From Asparagopsis taxiformis (taxonomy: Eukaryota; Rhodophyta; Florideophyceae; Bonnemaisoniales; Bonnemaisoniaceae), in NCBI GenBank assembly GCA_030407315.1, contig JALQPE010001886.1:1-22595 (forward strand): a stretch of 22,595 nucleotides of DNA, read 5' to 3'. Positions 1 to 8,709 of this stretch are shown one piece after another. A model generated the notes under the pieces. The model was not told the DNA's origin. It searched no databases and saw nothing but the letters and a program-made list of their open reading frames with translations. The position numbers and the translations under genes are program-made. Positions within the stretch are counted from its first letter, which is position 1. Each line of letters begins with the position of its first letter.

Positions 1-298
1 GACGTCCGCGTCCATTTCCGAGAACACAGACGAGCACTAGCCTAACTTGAAATGGACGTCCAGTGGAAGTCGGCTCGGTTACCTGCTGGTCAGCCCTGAA
101 ATTCTAAATGTTGGGCTGAGAAATAGCTGCAAACTGTATCCATGTGCAATACTCGACAAACCTGAAATGGACCGTCCGGTGAATGTCCAGCTCAATTGCA
201 TTGCTGGCGAGCCCAGAAATTCTAAAATTTCAGTCAGAAAAAAAATGCAAAATTATATCGATTTGGGCGGTCGAAAGTGCCGTACGGCACACCCCCAT

Positions 299-332
299 CT
301 CAAAAACATGTTCACATGTGCATGTTTTTGAG
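299..332. repeat. Perfect 12-bp inverted repeat (hairpin), copy 1
   Basis: CTCAAAAACATG at 299-310 pairs perfectly with CATGTTTTTGAG at 321-332. The ten-base loop itself contains the palindrome CACATGTG. The same hairpin recurs unchanged at 799-832 although the surrounding repeat copies have diverged. Confidence 0.8.
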
Positions 333-798
333 AATAGCCCAAATTTCAATTCAAATCAAGGTGTCTAATTTGGCCACAACGGCCCCAGGAACCGGCTGCT
401 GCCCCGGCCGGGGCCGTCACTGGCTTCTGTAAGCACCAACTGTAAGCAAAGCCACATCTCACGAAGGGTCGATTCCAGGCTTCAAGCCCAAGTTATGCTA
501 GGGAGACATCTTTTTCCCTGTTTCATCATGGTCCCACCTTACATCCTCACGACAAACAACACTCACACATCACGTTACTCATATTCCGTGCACTTTGTAT
601 GAGTAGTGAGCCCGCCTGCTTAGTTGCTGCAATGCATGGATGTGGGCAGCACACGACCAACCTGAAATGGACGTCCTGTGGATGTCCAGCTCGATTGCAC
701 TGCTGGCCAGCCCAGAAATTCTAAAATTTCGGGCAGAAAAAAATTGTGAAAAATCATCGATTTGGGCGGGTCGATTGTGCCGTACGGCAGACCCCCAT

Positions 799-832
799 CT
801 CAAAAACATGTTCACATGTGCATGTTTTTGAG
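799..832. repeat. Perfect 12-bp inverted repeat (hairpin), copy 2
   Basis: This hairpin is identical to the one at 299-332, exactly 500 bp downstream, with arms 799-810 and 821-832. Confidence 0.8.
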
Positions 833-1194
833 AATAGCCCAAATTTCAATTCAAATCAAGGTGTCTAATTTGGCCACAACGGCCCCAGGAACCGGCTGCT
901 GCCCCGACCGGGGTCATCACTGGCTTCTGTAAGCACTAACTGTAAGCCAAAATCGCGTCTTACGAAGGGTCGATTTCAGGCTCAACACGTCAGGGACAGG
1001 TCTTGGTCCTTGTTTCATCATGGTCCCGCCCTACTCTCTCACGATCAACCTGAAATGGACGTCCGGTGGATGTCCAGCTCGATTGCATTGCTGGCCAGCC
1101 CAGAAATTCTAAAATTTCCGAAAAATCAATTTGGTGGCTCAGCATCTCCTGTGCAGAAAACTCTCGCACTCATTTCTGATATACGTTTTTGACG

Positions 1195-1845
1195 TGTTTT
1201 TTACTTTTAAGCATCAGGAAAGGCGTTACGGAAAATTGGGACTACGCCACTTGTGAGCCGCGTCGTCTGAGATAGCGAGTAGAGTTTGTTGTATAGTATT
1301 TATATTGTACTCCAAATGTGCGTTCGAGACCTCGTTTGTAATGTTCTCGTGGTTTTGTGGGTATCAGTTTTGTGCTCACTTCTGGCAGCCCAATGGTGGA
1401 ATGTGCCTGAGCGATCAATCATCACCGCTAGGTCACACATTTTGCTGGCAACGTGCGCTTGGAAGGATGAATGACCGCCGTGGGAGATGGATTTTCAATT
1501 AATTCATTTGAAATAATAAAATTATATTAATTGCGAACTTCATGGAATAAGTTTGTGCTTTACAGTGGATATTACAGGGATCATTTAAGGGAAGCAAATG
1601 GATTGTGATATATATGATTATACCATTCCGATGTTCTCGATCCGGATCTCATCATTCGGGAGTTCAGAGACCATGGCTTGGGCCATTATTAATCTCAATA
1701 CCGGCGATGATATGGAGTATGCACAGCAGGACTTAAGCTGACGTTGAAAGCTGTCCAGTCGACGCCGCAGGTTAACCTGTGGAATTCCACTTCTCCGCCG
1801 TCACTGGCTGAGGTTCTTTGGTCGTGTTTCCTTTGTTTGGTGTAG
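1195..1845. other. AT-rich stretch between repeat family and micro-exon-like array
   Basis: This stretch holds one short open frame with signal-peptide character (annotated separately) and otherwise no supported gene. At about 1730-1780 a few codons (AGLKLTLK in one frame) faintly recall the reverse transcriptase thumb, but not enough to call a relic. I see no tRNA, no inverted repeat and no tandem array here. Confidence 0.5.
1314..1474 (+). CDS. Small ORF with signal-peptide-like N terminus
   Basis: From the ATG at 1314 the frame reads MCVRDLVCNVLVVLWVSVLC and continues SLLAAQ before a polar tail, stopping at 1472-1474. An in-frame ATG lies upstream at 1286. A short charged start, a hydrophobic core of about 17 residues and small residues near position 24 fit a secretory signal peptide, or a single membrane anchor. 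The product would be only 53 (or 62) residues, so if real it could be a first exon. It lies about 0.4 kb upstream of the micro-exon-like array and on the same strand, but I see no convincing GT donor joining them. A chance frame in AT-rich DNA is quite possible. Confidence 0.25.
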
Positions 1846-3235
1846 AGGATAGAACGACGGTGAGTATGCCAGTTTGGAGAGTATGCAGCGAGGGAAGCGT
1901 GTGTTTTGAGTCGTACTGTTGTCGTTGATGCGATATTGATTCATTAGAAGCTTCGTGAGTCATGGTTTGCATGTTGTGAACCATGGGAGGCAGGTAAGTA
2001 AGTGAGTCTCGCGGGTGTGCAATAAGGGATGCATGGGTTTTTAGTCTGACTGTTCTGGTTCATTTTGATGTTGTATAGGTGGTGCAGGAATAGTGATGAA
2101 GTAAGGTAAGTTTCATTGAGCTGAAAGACGGGTTTCGCGATGAAATGGAATGCTGACTACATTTTTTCGTTGCACGATTTGTGAATTATTGGTTGTATTG
2201 TTTGTATGATGCAACGAGATGAAGAGGTTAAGTGCGTCCTGAGGGTATGAAGCGAGGGAAGTGTTTGTTTTAAATGTGACTGTCGTCTTTTATGCAATAT
2301 TTATTTATTGGGAGCTTAGTGAGTCATGGTGCATATTTGCTGAAGGGTGGAAAGGAGGTAGGTGAGCATTTGAGGGGTGCAGTGAGTGGAATGTGGGTTT
2401 TGAGTCTGACTGCTGTGGTTGATGTTGATTTTGTGTAGGTGATTCTGGAATGGTGATGACGGAAGGTAAGTTACATTGAGCGCCTAGTTAAGTTGCGCGA
2501 AGATATGGAATGCTGACTACATTTTTTTGTACAATTTTTGACTTATGGTTTCTATTGTGTGCAGGATACAACGAGGGTAAGTGAGTTCTGAGGGTATGCA
2601 GCGAGGGAAGCATGGGTTTTCAGTCCGACTGTTGTTGTTGATTTCGATTTTTTGTAGGTGATGCAGGAATGGTGATGACGGAAGGTAAGTTGCATTTAGC
2701 GCGCAGTCCGGTGGTGCGAAGATGCGGAATGTTGACTTCATTTGTTGGTTGTGAGATTTTCGACTTTTGGTATGTATTGTGTGTAGAATGAAACGAGAGT
2801 AAGTGAGTTCTGAGGGTATGCATCGAGAGAAGTGTTTGTTTCGAATCTGACTATTGCAGTTAATGCGATATTTATTCATTGGAAGCTTATCCAGTCATGG
2901 TGCGTATTGTGTCGAGCGAAGGAAAGTGCGGAAGTTTTGAGAGTATGCTGAGAGGGACATGTGGGTTTTGAGTCCGACTGTTGTGGTTGATTTCGATTTT
3001 ATGCAGGTGATGCTGGAATGGTGATGACAGAAGGTAAGTTTCATTGAGCGCCAAGACTTGTTTTGCGAAGATATGGACTGCTGACTTTGATTATTCATTG
3101 CAAGGTTTTTGGATCATGGTTTGTATTGTGTGTAGGATGGATGAGAGGTAAGTAAGGGATTTTCTAAGATATCTGGCGTGGTAAGCGTTGCTTTTGAATC
3201 TGACTGTTGGGGTTGATGTTGTGTATGTGATGCAG
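1846..3235 (+). repeat. Micro-exon-like array: 27-nt and 12-nt units with splice-site flanks
   Basis: Two short units recur, each placed between an AG and a GT. The 27-nt unit occurs at 2079-2105, 2439-2465, 2658-2684 and 3007-3033. Each is preceded by TATAG, TGTAG or GCAG after a T-rich run and followed directly by GTAAGT. The 12-nt unit is clear at 2565-2576, 2787-2798 and 3136-3147, each preceded by GTGTGTAG or GTGTGCAG and followed by GTAAGT. Weaker 12-nt copies lie at 1848-1859 (GTGAGT), 1982-1993, 2346-2357, about 2215 and about 2917. GTAAGT occurs eight times in 1.2 kb. Intron-like gaps are about 80-210 nt. Three of the four 27-nt units read DAGMVMTE or DSGMVMTE in one frame, with synonymous differences (GCT/GCA, ACG/ACA). 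One 27-nt unit (2079) and the 12-nt units at 1848 and 2787 contain stops in that frame. It could be a decaying or non-coding multi-exon gene, or a minisatellite seeded by one exon. Confidence 0.5.
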
Positions 3236-3420
3236 GAGTGGTGAAGCAGGAATGGCAGGACTCAGGGAGAGTGAAGAAGGGATCTAGGAAGATGGGGAAT
3301 GAAGCTGTGAGGTGTTTCTGGTATGTGTATATTTTCAGGCATACGATAGAAGTAAGAGTGGGTTTCAAGTCGTGTAAGATTTTGCTGACCATGTTCGTGT
3401 TTCATGTCTTGATGATTTAA
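3236..3420 (+). CDS. Possible terminal exon of the micro-exon-like array
   Basis: After a TGATGCAG acceptor ending at 3235, a frame runs GA-GTG-GTG-AAG-CAG-GAA and stays open for about 60 codons to a TAA at 3418-3420. Its frame continues the phase of the upstream units: they end with one leftover G, and GA completes the codon. Its start aligns with the 27-nt repeat (D-A-G-V-V-K-Q against D-A-G-M-V-M-T). The encoded peptide is basic and polar at first (QEWQDSGRVKKGSRKMGNE) and then hydrophobic (CFWYVYIF). No homology is recognised and there is no good ATG of its own. This supports, without proving, a single spliced transcript. Confidence 0.3.
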
Positions 3421-3598
3421 TGGGCTGGGGTGGTGTCGAGGAAAGCGGGGATGGTATTGGGAAGGAGCAGATTTTTTGTAATCTAGGTCGTGAGGGTTCT
3501 TGAAGTATGTGCGGATGGTGGTGCATGGCGTTCGGATGGTAGGGAGAACGCGATAGTGAGGGAGATGGGTGATCGACGGTATGCTGACAGGTATTTTG
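3421..3598. other. Spacer without recognisable feature
   Basis: G-rich on the + strand, with no repeat copies and no supported gene. It separates the micro-exon-like array from the 24-bp minisatellite. Confidence 0.4.
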
Positions 3599-3724
3599 TA
3601 TTCTGGCTGGATACGTATTCCATATTCTAGCTGGATACATATTCCGTATCCTGGCTTGATACGTATTTCCTATTCTAACCGGGTATTTATTTCCTATTCT
3701 GACCAGATATGTATTTCCTATTCT
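3599..3724. repeat. 24-bp minisatellite, about five copies
   Basis: A 24-bp unit resembling TATTCTGGCTGGATACGTAT is repeated about five times and becomes more diverged toward the right. Read on the + strand (frame of 3569) it gives an eight-residue repeat: YSGWIRIP, YSSWIHIP, YPGLIRIS, YSNRVFIS, YSDQICIS. The frame has no independent support as a gene, so the periodic peptide is probably just the repeat being a multiple of three. Confidence 0.75.
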
Positions 3725-3848
3725 AGAGAGACGTATTGTATACGAGCAGTTTCGTAAATGAGAGAATAAAATACGGTCCGATATGGGCCCTTAATTTACC
3801 ATCCGCTGTAATTTCTTCCCTCCGGGTTTTTGCTGATATATTGTATAC

Positions 3849-4149
3849 TGGATGTCGGGTCCTAGTATCCGGCCAAACGTACTAGAAAAACTGGATGTCG
3901 GGTCCTAGTACTCCGCCAAACGTACTAGAGAAAGTGGATGTCGGGTCCTAGTATTCCGCCGAACGTACTAGAGAAAGTGGATGTCGGGTCCTAGGATCCC
4001 GCTGAATGTACTAGAGAAATTGGATGTCGGGTCCTAGTATTCCGCTGAATGTACTAGAGAAATTGGATGTCGGGTCCTAGTATTCCGCCGAACGTACTAG
4101 AGAAAGTGGATGTCGGGTCCTAGTATTCCGCCGAACGTACTAGAGAAAG
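3849..4149. repeat. 43-bp satellite, seven tandem copies
   Basis: Units start at 3849, 3892, 3935, 3978, 4021, 4064 and 4107, exactly 43 bp apart with no indels. Each begins TGGATGTCGGGTCCTAG and ends in CGTACTAGAGAAA or a close variant. Differences are scattered point changes. An eighth, altered start at 4150 (TGGACGTCCGC) and a further related segment at 4237-4262 lead into the truncated pol of retroelement 1. Confidence 0.93.
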
Positions 4150-4201
4150 TGGACGTCCGCATCCAAAAAATTTTATTTTTTTTCGGACGCGGACGTTCAT
4201 T
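4150..4201. repeat. Imperfect inverted repeat with A/T core between satellite and pol fragment
   Basis: TGGACGTCCGCATCC at 4150 is mirrored by CGGACGCGGACGTTCA ending at 4201, around a run of A and T. The left arm resembles the end of the satellite unit and also the sequence at 4249-4262. It may be a small inverted duplication formed when the pol fragment was joined to the satellite. Confidence 0.5.
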
Positions 4202-4270
4202 TGTTCTAGTAAATCTCGGGGCCGACTAGGACCCGTACTAGAGAGACTGGACGTCCGCGTCCACTTCTGA

Positions 4271-5482
4271 AAACACAGACGCAAGGAAGCCTTTCGTACG
4301 GCTACGTTCCCGCGAGACAAGACGCAATGTCGATCGTTTTTGGGCGCGGCCAACGTTTACCGCCGTTTCGTAAAGGCGTATGCCGAGATCGCTCGGCCAC
4401 TCAACACGATGTTGAAGAAGGACGCTTCCCCCGATTGGACGAATCCAACTGACGCGCAAACGAATGCGTTCGAAACCTTGAAGAAAATACTGGTGTCGCC
4501 ACCAGTATTGCACCTTCCGAAGGCGGGACGTCCGTTCATGATCGATACCGACGCGTCGGCGTATCAGCTGGGAGCTACGTTGCTCCAGCAGCAAAACGAA
4601 GATAAGCCCAACGAATGGGTGCCGATTGGGTACTGGTCGAAGACCCTTAACGAAACCGAACGTGGTTACTCGGCGACCGAGCGCGAGTGCTACTCCGTCG
4701 TCTGGGCGATAACGTCGCTCCGACCCTACGTAGAGGGTCAGCGGTTCACCGTACGTACGGACCACGAAGCCTTACGTTGGCTGATGACGTTGACGGACGC
4801 GTCCGGACGACTACTACGATGGAGGCTACGCGTTGCCGAATTCGATTTCGAAGTTACGTACAGGCCTGGGCGCGTGCACCAGGTACCTGACGCTTTATCA
4901 CGTGTGATATCTACGTATGACGACGGTCGACCCGTCGACGATGACGTACCATCGTACGGGGACGCGGTCCTCGTGACGACTCGCAGTCGTCGACAACCCA
5001 CACGAAATGGGCAAGGACGAACGACGTCCGTACGTAAAAAGGCAACGAATGCCAGGGGTCACGACGACCCGTCGAACGAGACTCGTGACGAACGGACACC
5101 AGCCGCGACGGCTGGCAACGAGGGACTCGAGTTCAACCGCGACGCGTCGCTCGATGACGTTCTCGACGAGGAACCGGATTTCCTCGACGAACAGCGCGCT
5201 GCTGAAGACGATTCGGCACGCGTGCCACCAGCTGACGTTCAGCTTCCCATTACGAGGGACGAGCTTATCGAAGCTCAACGCGAGGACACGTTCTGTCAAA
5301 CGATACTGACACGACAGTCCGAGACGCAGGACGCTGCATTCTTCGAAGGCCACGATGGCCTACTCCGACGCCGGAACCCTCACGACGAGGAACGTACACA
5401 AATCGTTGTGCCGGCTTCGTTGCGGCCGCGGCTGCTGGAGTTAACGCACCACCACGTCCTCGCTGGACACCCGGACAAACGC
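4271..5482 (+). pseudogene. pol: Retroelement 1 pol, first part: RT tail, RNase H, start of integrase
   Basis: The frame is open from 4271, just after a TGA at 4268. It has no genuine ATG start, because the gene is truncated upstream. It opens with the RT connection region (QCRSFLGAANVYRRFVK, about 4331-4381), matching the equivalent part of retroelement 2. RNase H follows, with metal-binding acidic residues visible in MIDTDAS, TERE, RTDHEAL and PDALSR, the usual gypsy order. An acidic linker leads to the integrase zinc-binding start (HHHVLAGHP). At about 5483 one base is missing relative to retroelement 2, and this frame then runs out as noise to a stop at 5582. RNase H would degrade the RNA strand of the RNA/DNA hybrid. 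Identity as Ty3/gypsy pol is certain; function is lost. Confidence 0.95.
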
Positions 5483-6699
5483 GTATGTACTACACCCTAC
5501 GGAGGACGTACTACTGGCCCGCGATGGCCGCCGACATCCACGCAACGGTACGAAACTGCGTTGGATGTGCGAAGAACCGCGTGAAGCTTCGCAAACGGAC
5601 GAACCCGTTACGTTTATTTCCGGCTACGGAGCCGTTGCGAGACCTATGTATCGACATACTAGGTCCGCTTACGAAAACCACGCGTGGTAACCGATTTATC
5701 CTCGTGATAACGGACCGCTTCACGAAGCTGACTAGAGTCGTACCTCTACGTAATATCGATTCCGCCAACGTGGCGAGTGCGTTCGTCAACGCGTGGGTCT
5801 TCTCGTATGGACCCCCACGGACACTCATAAGCGACAACGGAAAGCAGTTCGCTGCTAAGTTCTTCCAGCGCGTTTGCAACGAGATTGGCGTAACGAACGT
5901 CTTTACGTCGACGTACCACCCCCAAACGAACGGGCAGGTGGAGCGCTACAACAGGACGATCCTGGCGATGCTGCGCAATTACGTAAACGAAAACCAGAAC
6001 GACTGGGATCGATACGCATCGGCGTTAACGTTTGCGTACAACACGCATGTGCATTCGAGCACGGGCACGACGCCCTTCGATTTGATTCTCACGAATCCAC
6101 CGCCACCGCTGGCGCTACACACGTCGGTAACGAACCGCGAACTACCCGACGGGGGAGGGCGAGCCACTTACGTGCGTGAGCTCGCCACAACGATGGATAA
6201 CGCGTATCGAACGCTGAAGGCCGCGCAGGCACGTTATAAACGAAATTTCGACAAACGAGTCCGTGTCTCGAATCGAAACATCCGTGCGGGAGAATACGTA
6301 TTCATCGACCCGACGGACGGGACCACGAAGGGCACGAAGCTCGGAAACCACGCGTTGGGACCGTTCCGCGTACTACGTAACGACGTACGAACGTTCGTCA
6401 TCCAACGAGGAGACGTAGTTGAACGTGTCAACTCGGACCGCGTTGCGTACGCGCCAACGCCGGCGAACGCGCCCCCGCCGGAGCCATACGATGCCACCGA
6501 GGCAGATCTCGACAAGAACCGCGACGGTCCGGCGTACGTAGTAGACGACCTACTCAACCATCGCGTAAACGATGACGGCACCCTAGACTTCCTCGTGAAG
6601 TGGGTCGGGTATCGTAACCCTACGTGGGAGCCCCGCCGGAACGTATCTGAAGAGAGCGTCTCTCGATACTTCGCACGCGTGCGACGAGCAAAAACGTGA
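5483..6699 (+). pseudogene. pol: Retroelement 1 pol, second part: integrase with chromodomain
   Basis: This continues pol in the next frame (first ATG at 5485, ending TGA 6697-6699). Residues are counted from that ATG. CVGC at 25-28 completes the HHCC zinc finger begun upstream. The catalytic triad is D57 (CIDILGP), D117 (SDNGKQF) and E153 (NGQVERYN), with 35 residues between the last two, as in DD35E integrases. A GPF motif lies near 292-294. A chromodomain occupies about 350-400 (YVVDDLLNHR, then FLVKWVGYRNPTWEP), with the aromatic residues expected of the methyl-lysine cage. In this family the chromodomain steers integration toward modified histones, which places the element among chromoviruses. 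The frame itself is intact; only its junction to the first half is broken. Confidence 0.95.
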
Positions 6700-7115
6700 A
6701 AGGCCACGACGGCCCCCGAAAACGCACACGAGCGTCGGGTTAAGCGCACGCGTGCGCGACGTTCCACAGCAACAAACGAAGGCGACGAGCCGCACGAACG
6801 AGAAGCGAAGGCACAACGAGTGGCCGGGACGTCCACCCTTGCGTTGGGGGGGCGCGATGCGTGCTAGAGCCGTCGCTCTTTTCTTTTTCGACACCATACG
6901 TTGGTGGAGGCACGAGCGCCAACGAAAGATTGGACGACGAGTCCACGCGCGGACGATTCACACGATGTGAAGAGCCACGACTGGCTCGACAGTGTTGACC
7001 GTCCCACGGGCAAAGGTGACGACACCACGGGCCACGGACGGACAACACGTCAGATTTTTCGCGCGAAAAATTATACTTGGGCCAGCGGGCCATGGGCGCA
7101 CGGTACGAAACATCG

Positions 7116-7142
7116 GGCCGATTACAGTGCGCTAATCCGGCC
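7116..7142. repeat. Stem-loop, 9 bp with one bulge
   Basis: GGCCG+ATTA at 7116-7124 pairs with TAAT (7133-7136) and CGGCC (7138-7142), leaving one bulged C at 7137 and an eight-base loop. Confidence 0.6.
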
Positions 7143-7157
7143 AAATCTCGGGACACG

Positions 7158-7188
7158 CGTGCCCCGAAAATTTCGTAATTTTGGCACG
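7158..7188. repeat. Stem-loop, 12 bp with a CCG bulge
   Basis: CGTGCC (7158-7163) pairs with GGCACG (7183-7188), and AAAATT (7167-7172) with AATTTT (7177-7182). The loop is TCGT and a CCG bulge lies on the left arm. Confidence 0.6.
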
Positions 7189-8288
7189 TCACGTGAGCCA
7201 TCGCACGTCCCCGTGGACAGCCGCTGACAACGAGTCGCATCGACCAACGAGGTCAACGCCAAACAGCTCGCGAGCTAACGGCAACGTGACGCCGGAAGGC
7301 GGAGAAACGACGTAGGACGGACGCGTCCCCAACGAAGATGGCAACGGCCTCATTACGAAACTTCCCGCACGAAGCGGAACGAAGCTATACGTTAGCCGAC
7401 GAATTAGACCAACGGGTCTCAGCGCACGAAGCGCGCGAGTAAAGCGTGCGAACGACGAGCCAACGAGGCCGCGACGACGACGGCGAACCGAATCGCCATC
7501 GTGAGGCACGACGCCGAACACGGTAGCCACGTACGGCAACCACGGAACGACACAACGGTGTCCTGCCACGCGGGCATAGCGAATGACGCGCGAAAGCGAA
7601 AAGCCCGCCGGCTAGTCGAGACGCACGAGCAAACCCGAAAGGGGTTGACCACGTACGGTCACGAAGGCTAAGACGCGCACGTCCGCATCGCAAAACGAGA
7701 AGCTAACGAGCTTAGACCCCGTTCGAATTCGAAGGCGCGCGCGGCACCGGCCACGTCGGCCAGGATACGAGCGCGTACGCGGACGTCGCTAACGATAACG
7801 ACGCACGCCAACGGGCCGAACGTACGAAACGAAATACGAATACGCAACGGCGTACAAGCTGGTAGCCAACGTAAACGGCACAGCTGAAGGCAACGTCTGC
7901 CGACGAACCTGGCTCACGTAACAGCCTCAAACGCCCGCGGGCGTGCGAAACGACTTCGTCAATCGCGTCCCCGTCGGGTTCGCAAGTCGAATAAACTAAA
8001 TTACGCAACGGCGTAGAGGGCGAGCATTACGTATGCCCAGGTGCACGTCGCACCACATAACGGATGAGCTAACGAAACGCTCCTCGGACGCCGCGGCGAA
8101 CGACGCCACCACGCGAAGCGGACTAGCGCAACGGTTGCGCCACCGGCTAACGTGAAGCCGCGGGAACGTAAAGCGCGACGGCGCTAACGGTGTTAACGGC
8201 TATACGAAAAGCCAAGCCCGCCGGCAAAGACGTTGCCAACGGAACCGCAACGTACTGCGACGAATTGCTGCGTACACGCCACGGCGTA

Positions 8289-8328
8289 GAACGTCAAACC
8301 GACTCACGTGCGAGTCGGTCTGACGTTC
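8289..8328. repeat. Long stem-loop, 16 bp plus one mismatch
   Basis: GAACGTCA (8289-8296) and ACCGACTC (8298-8305) pair with GAGTCGGT (8312-8319) and TGACGTTC (8321-8328), around one A/C mismatch and the loop ACGTGC. It is the longest hairpin in the 3' non-coding part of retroelement 1 before the antisense frame. Confidence 0.75.
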
Positions 8329-8680
8329 GATGAAACTTTCACCTAGCTCATCGGAGCAAATTAAAATTAGCACCGACGTGCTACGCGCTAAAGAGCTCGA
8401 ATGCTCAACGGAATTCGACACCCGACGGGGTCATTCGAACGAGAAGCGACGGCGGAAACGATTTCCGAGTTGGTTACTAAATGATACGCACGCCAACGGG
8501 CTAAACGATCGAGGTTAACGTACCACCCGCAGTGAAAAGCCGCCGCTACGCGCCGCCGCTTAGCCGAATAGTTACGATTTGTACGAACCTGCCAACGGGC
8601 ACACGCCGCTGCGAACGCGGAAGACTAGCTACGAAAGCTCTACGACGCCCAACGGGGTAGACGCCACAACGAAAAATTGT

Positions 8681-8709
8681 GGGGAGGGGCTTAACGCTTA
8701 CCCCTCCCC
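8681..8709. repeat. Perfect 9-bp stem-loop of G and C runs
   Basis: GGGGAGGGG at 8681-8689 is perfectly mirrored by CCCCTCCCC at 8701-8709 around an 11-base loop containing AACG. It touches another perfect 6-bp hairpin (8664-8682). On the minus strand it lies just beyond the end of the antisense frame and could act as a 3' end structure for that transcript. Confidence 0.65.

Larger units (their letters stand above)
1..1190. repeat. Tandem-like direct repeat family, 500 and 388 bp spacing
   Basis: The segment beginning CCTGAAATGGACGTCC or a close variant starts at 161, 661 and 1049, with a shorter relative at about 46. Copies 1 and 2 align with no net length change from about 161 to 460 (offset exactly 500). 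They then drift apart, and copy 3 matches only about 70 bp before diverging. Each long copy carries a perfect 12-bp hairpin (299-310 with 321-332; 799-810 with 821-832), a TGCCGTACGGCA palindrome (278-289; 778-789), GGCC-ACAAC-GGCC (372-384; 872-884) and a GC palindrome at 401-414. The small open frames here are repeat shadows. No gene is supported. It may be a satellite or degraded non-coding transposon. Confidence 0.75.

Noticed and set aside
1690..1790. Relic of gypsy reverse transcriptase (AGLKLTLK in one frame)
   Set aside because: Only about eight residues resemble the RT thumb and frames around them are closed; too short to support.
2517..2879. 120-aa minus-strand ORF
   Set aside because: It runs across the micro-exon-like repeats in reverse; its internal repeat (SELTYPRCILHTI) is a shadow of the DNA repeat, and the splice signals point to the other strand.
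3849..4149. CRISPR-like array
   Set aside because: The 43-bp units are contiguous with no unique spacers, and the context is eukaryotic retrotransposon DNA.
6234..6836. 200-aa minus-strand ORF
   Set aside because: It lies opposite integrase and chromodomain, which have clear catalytic motifs; low-complexity S/R/F composition indicates a shadow.
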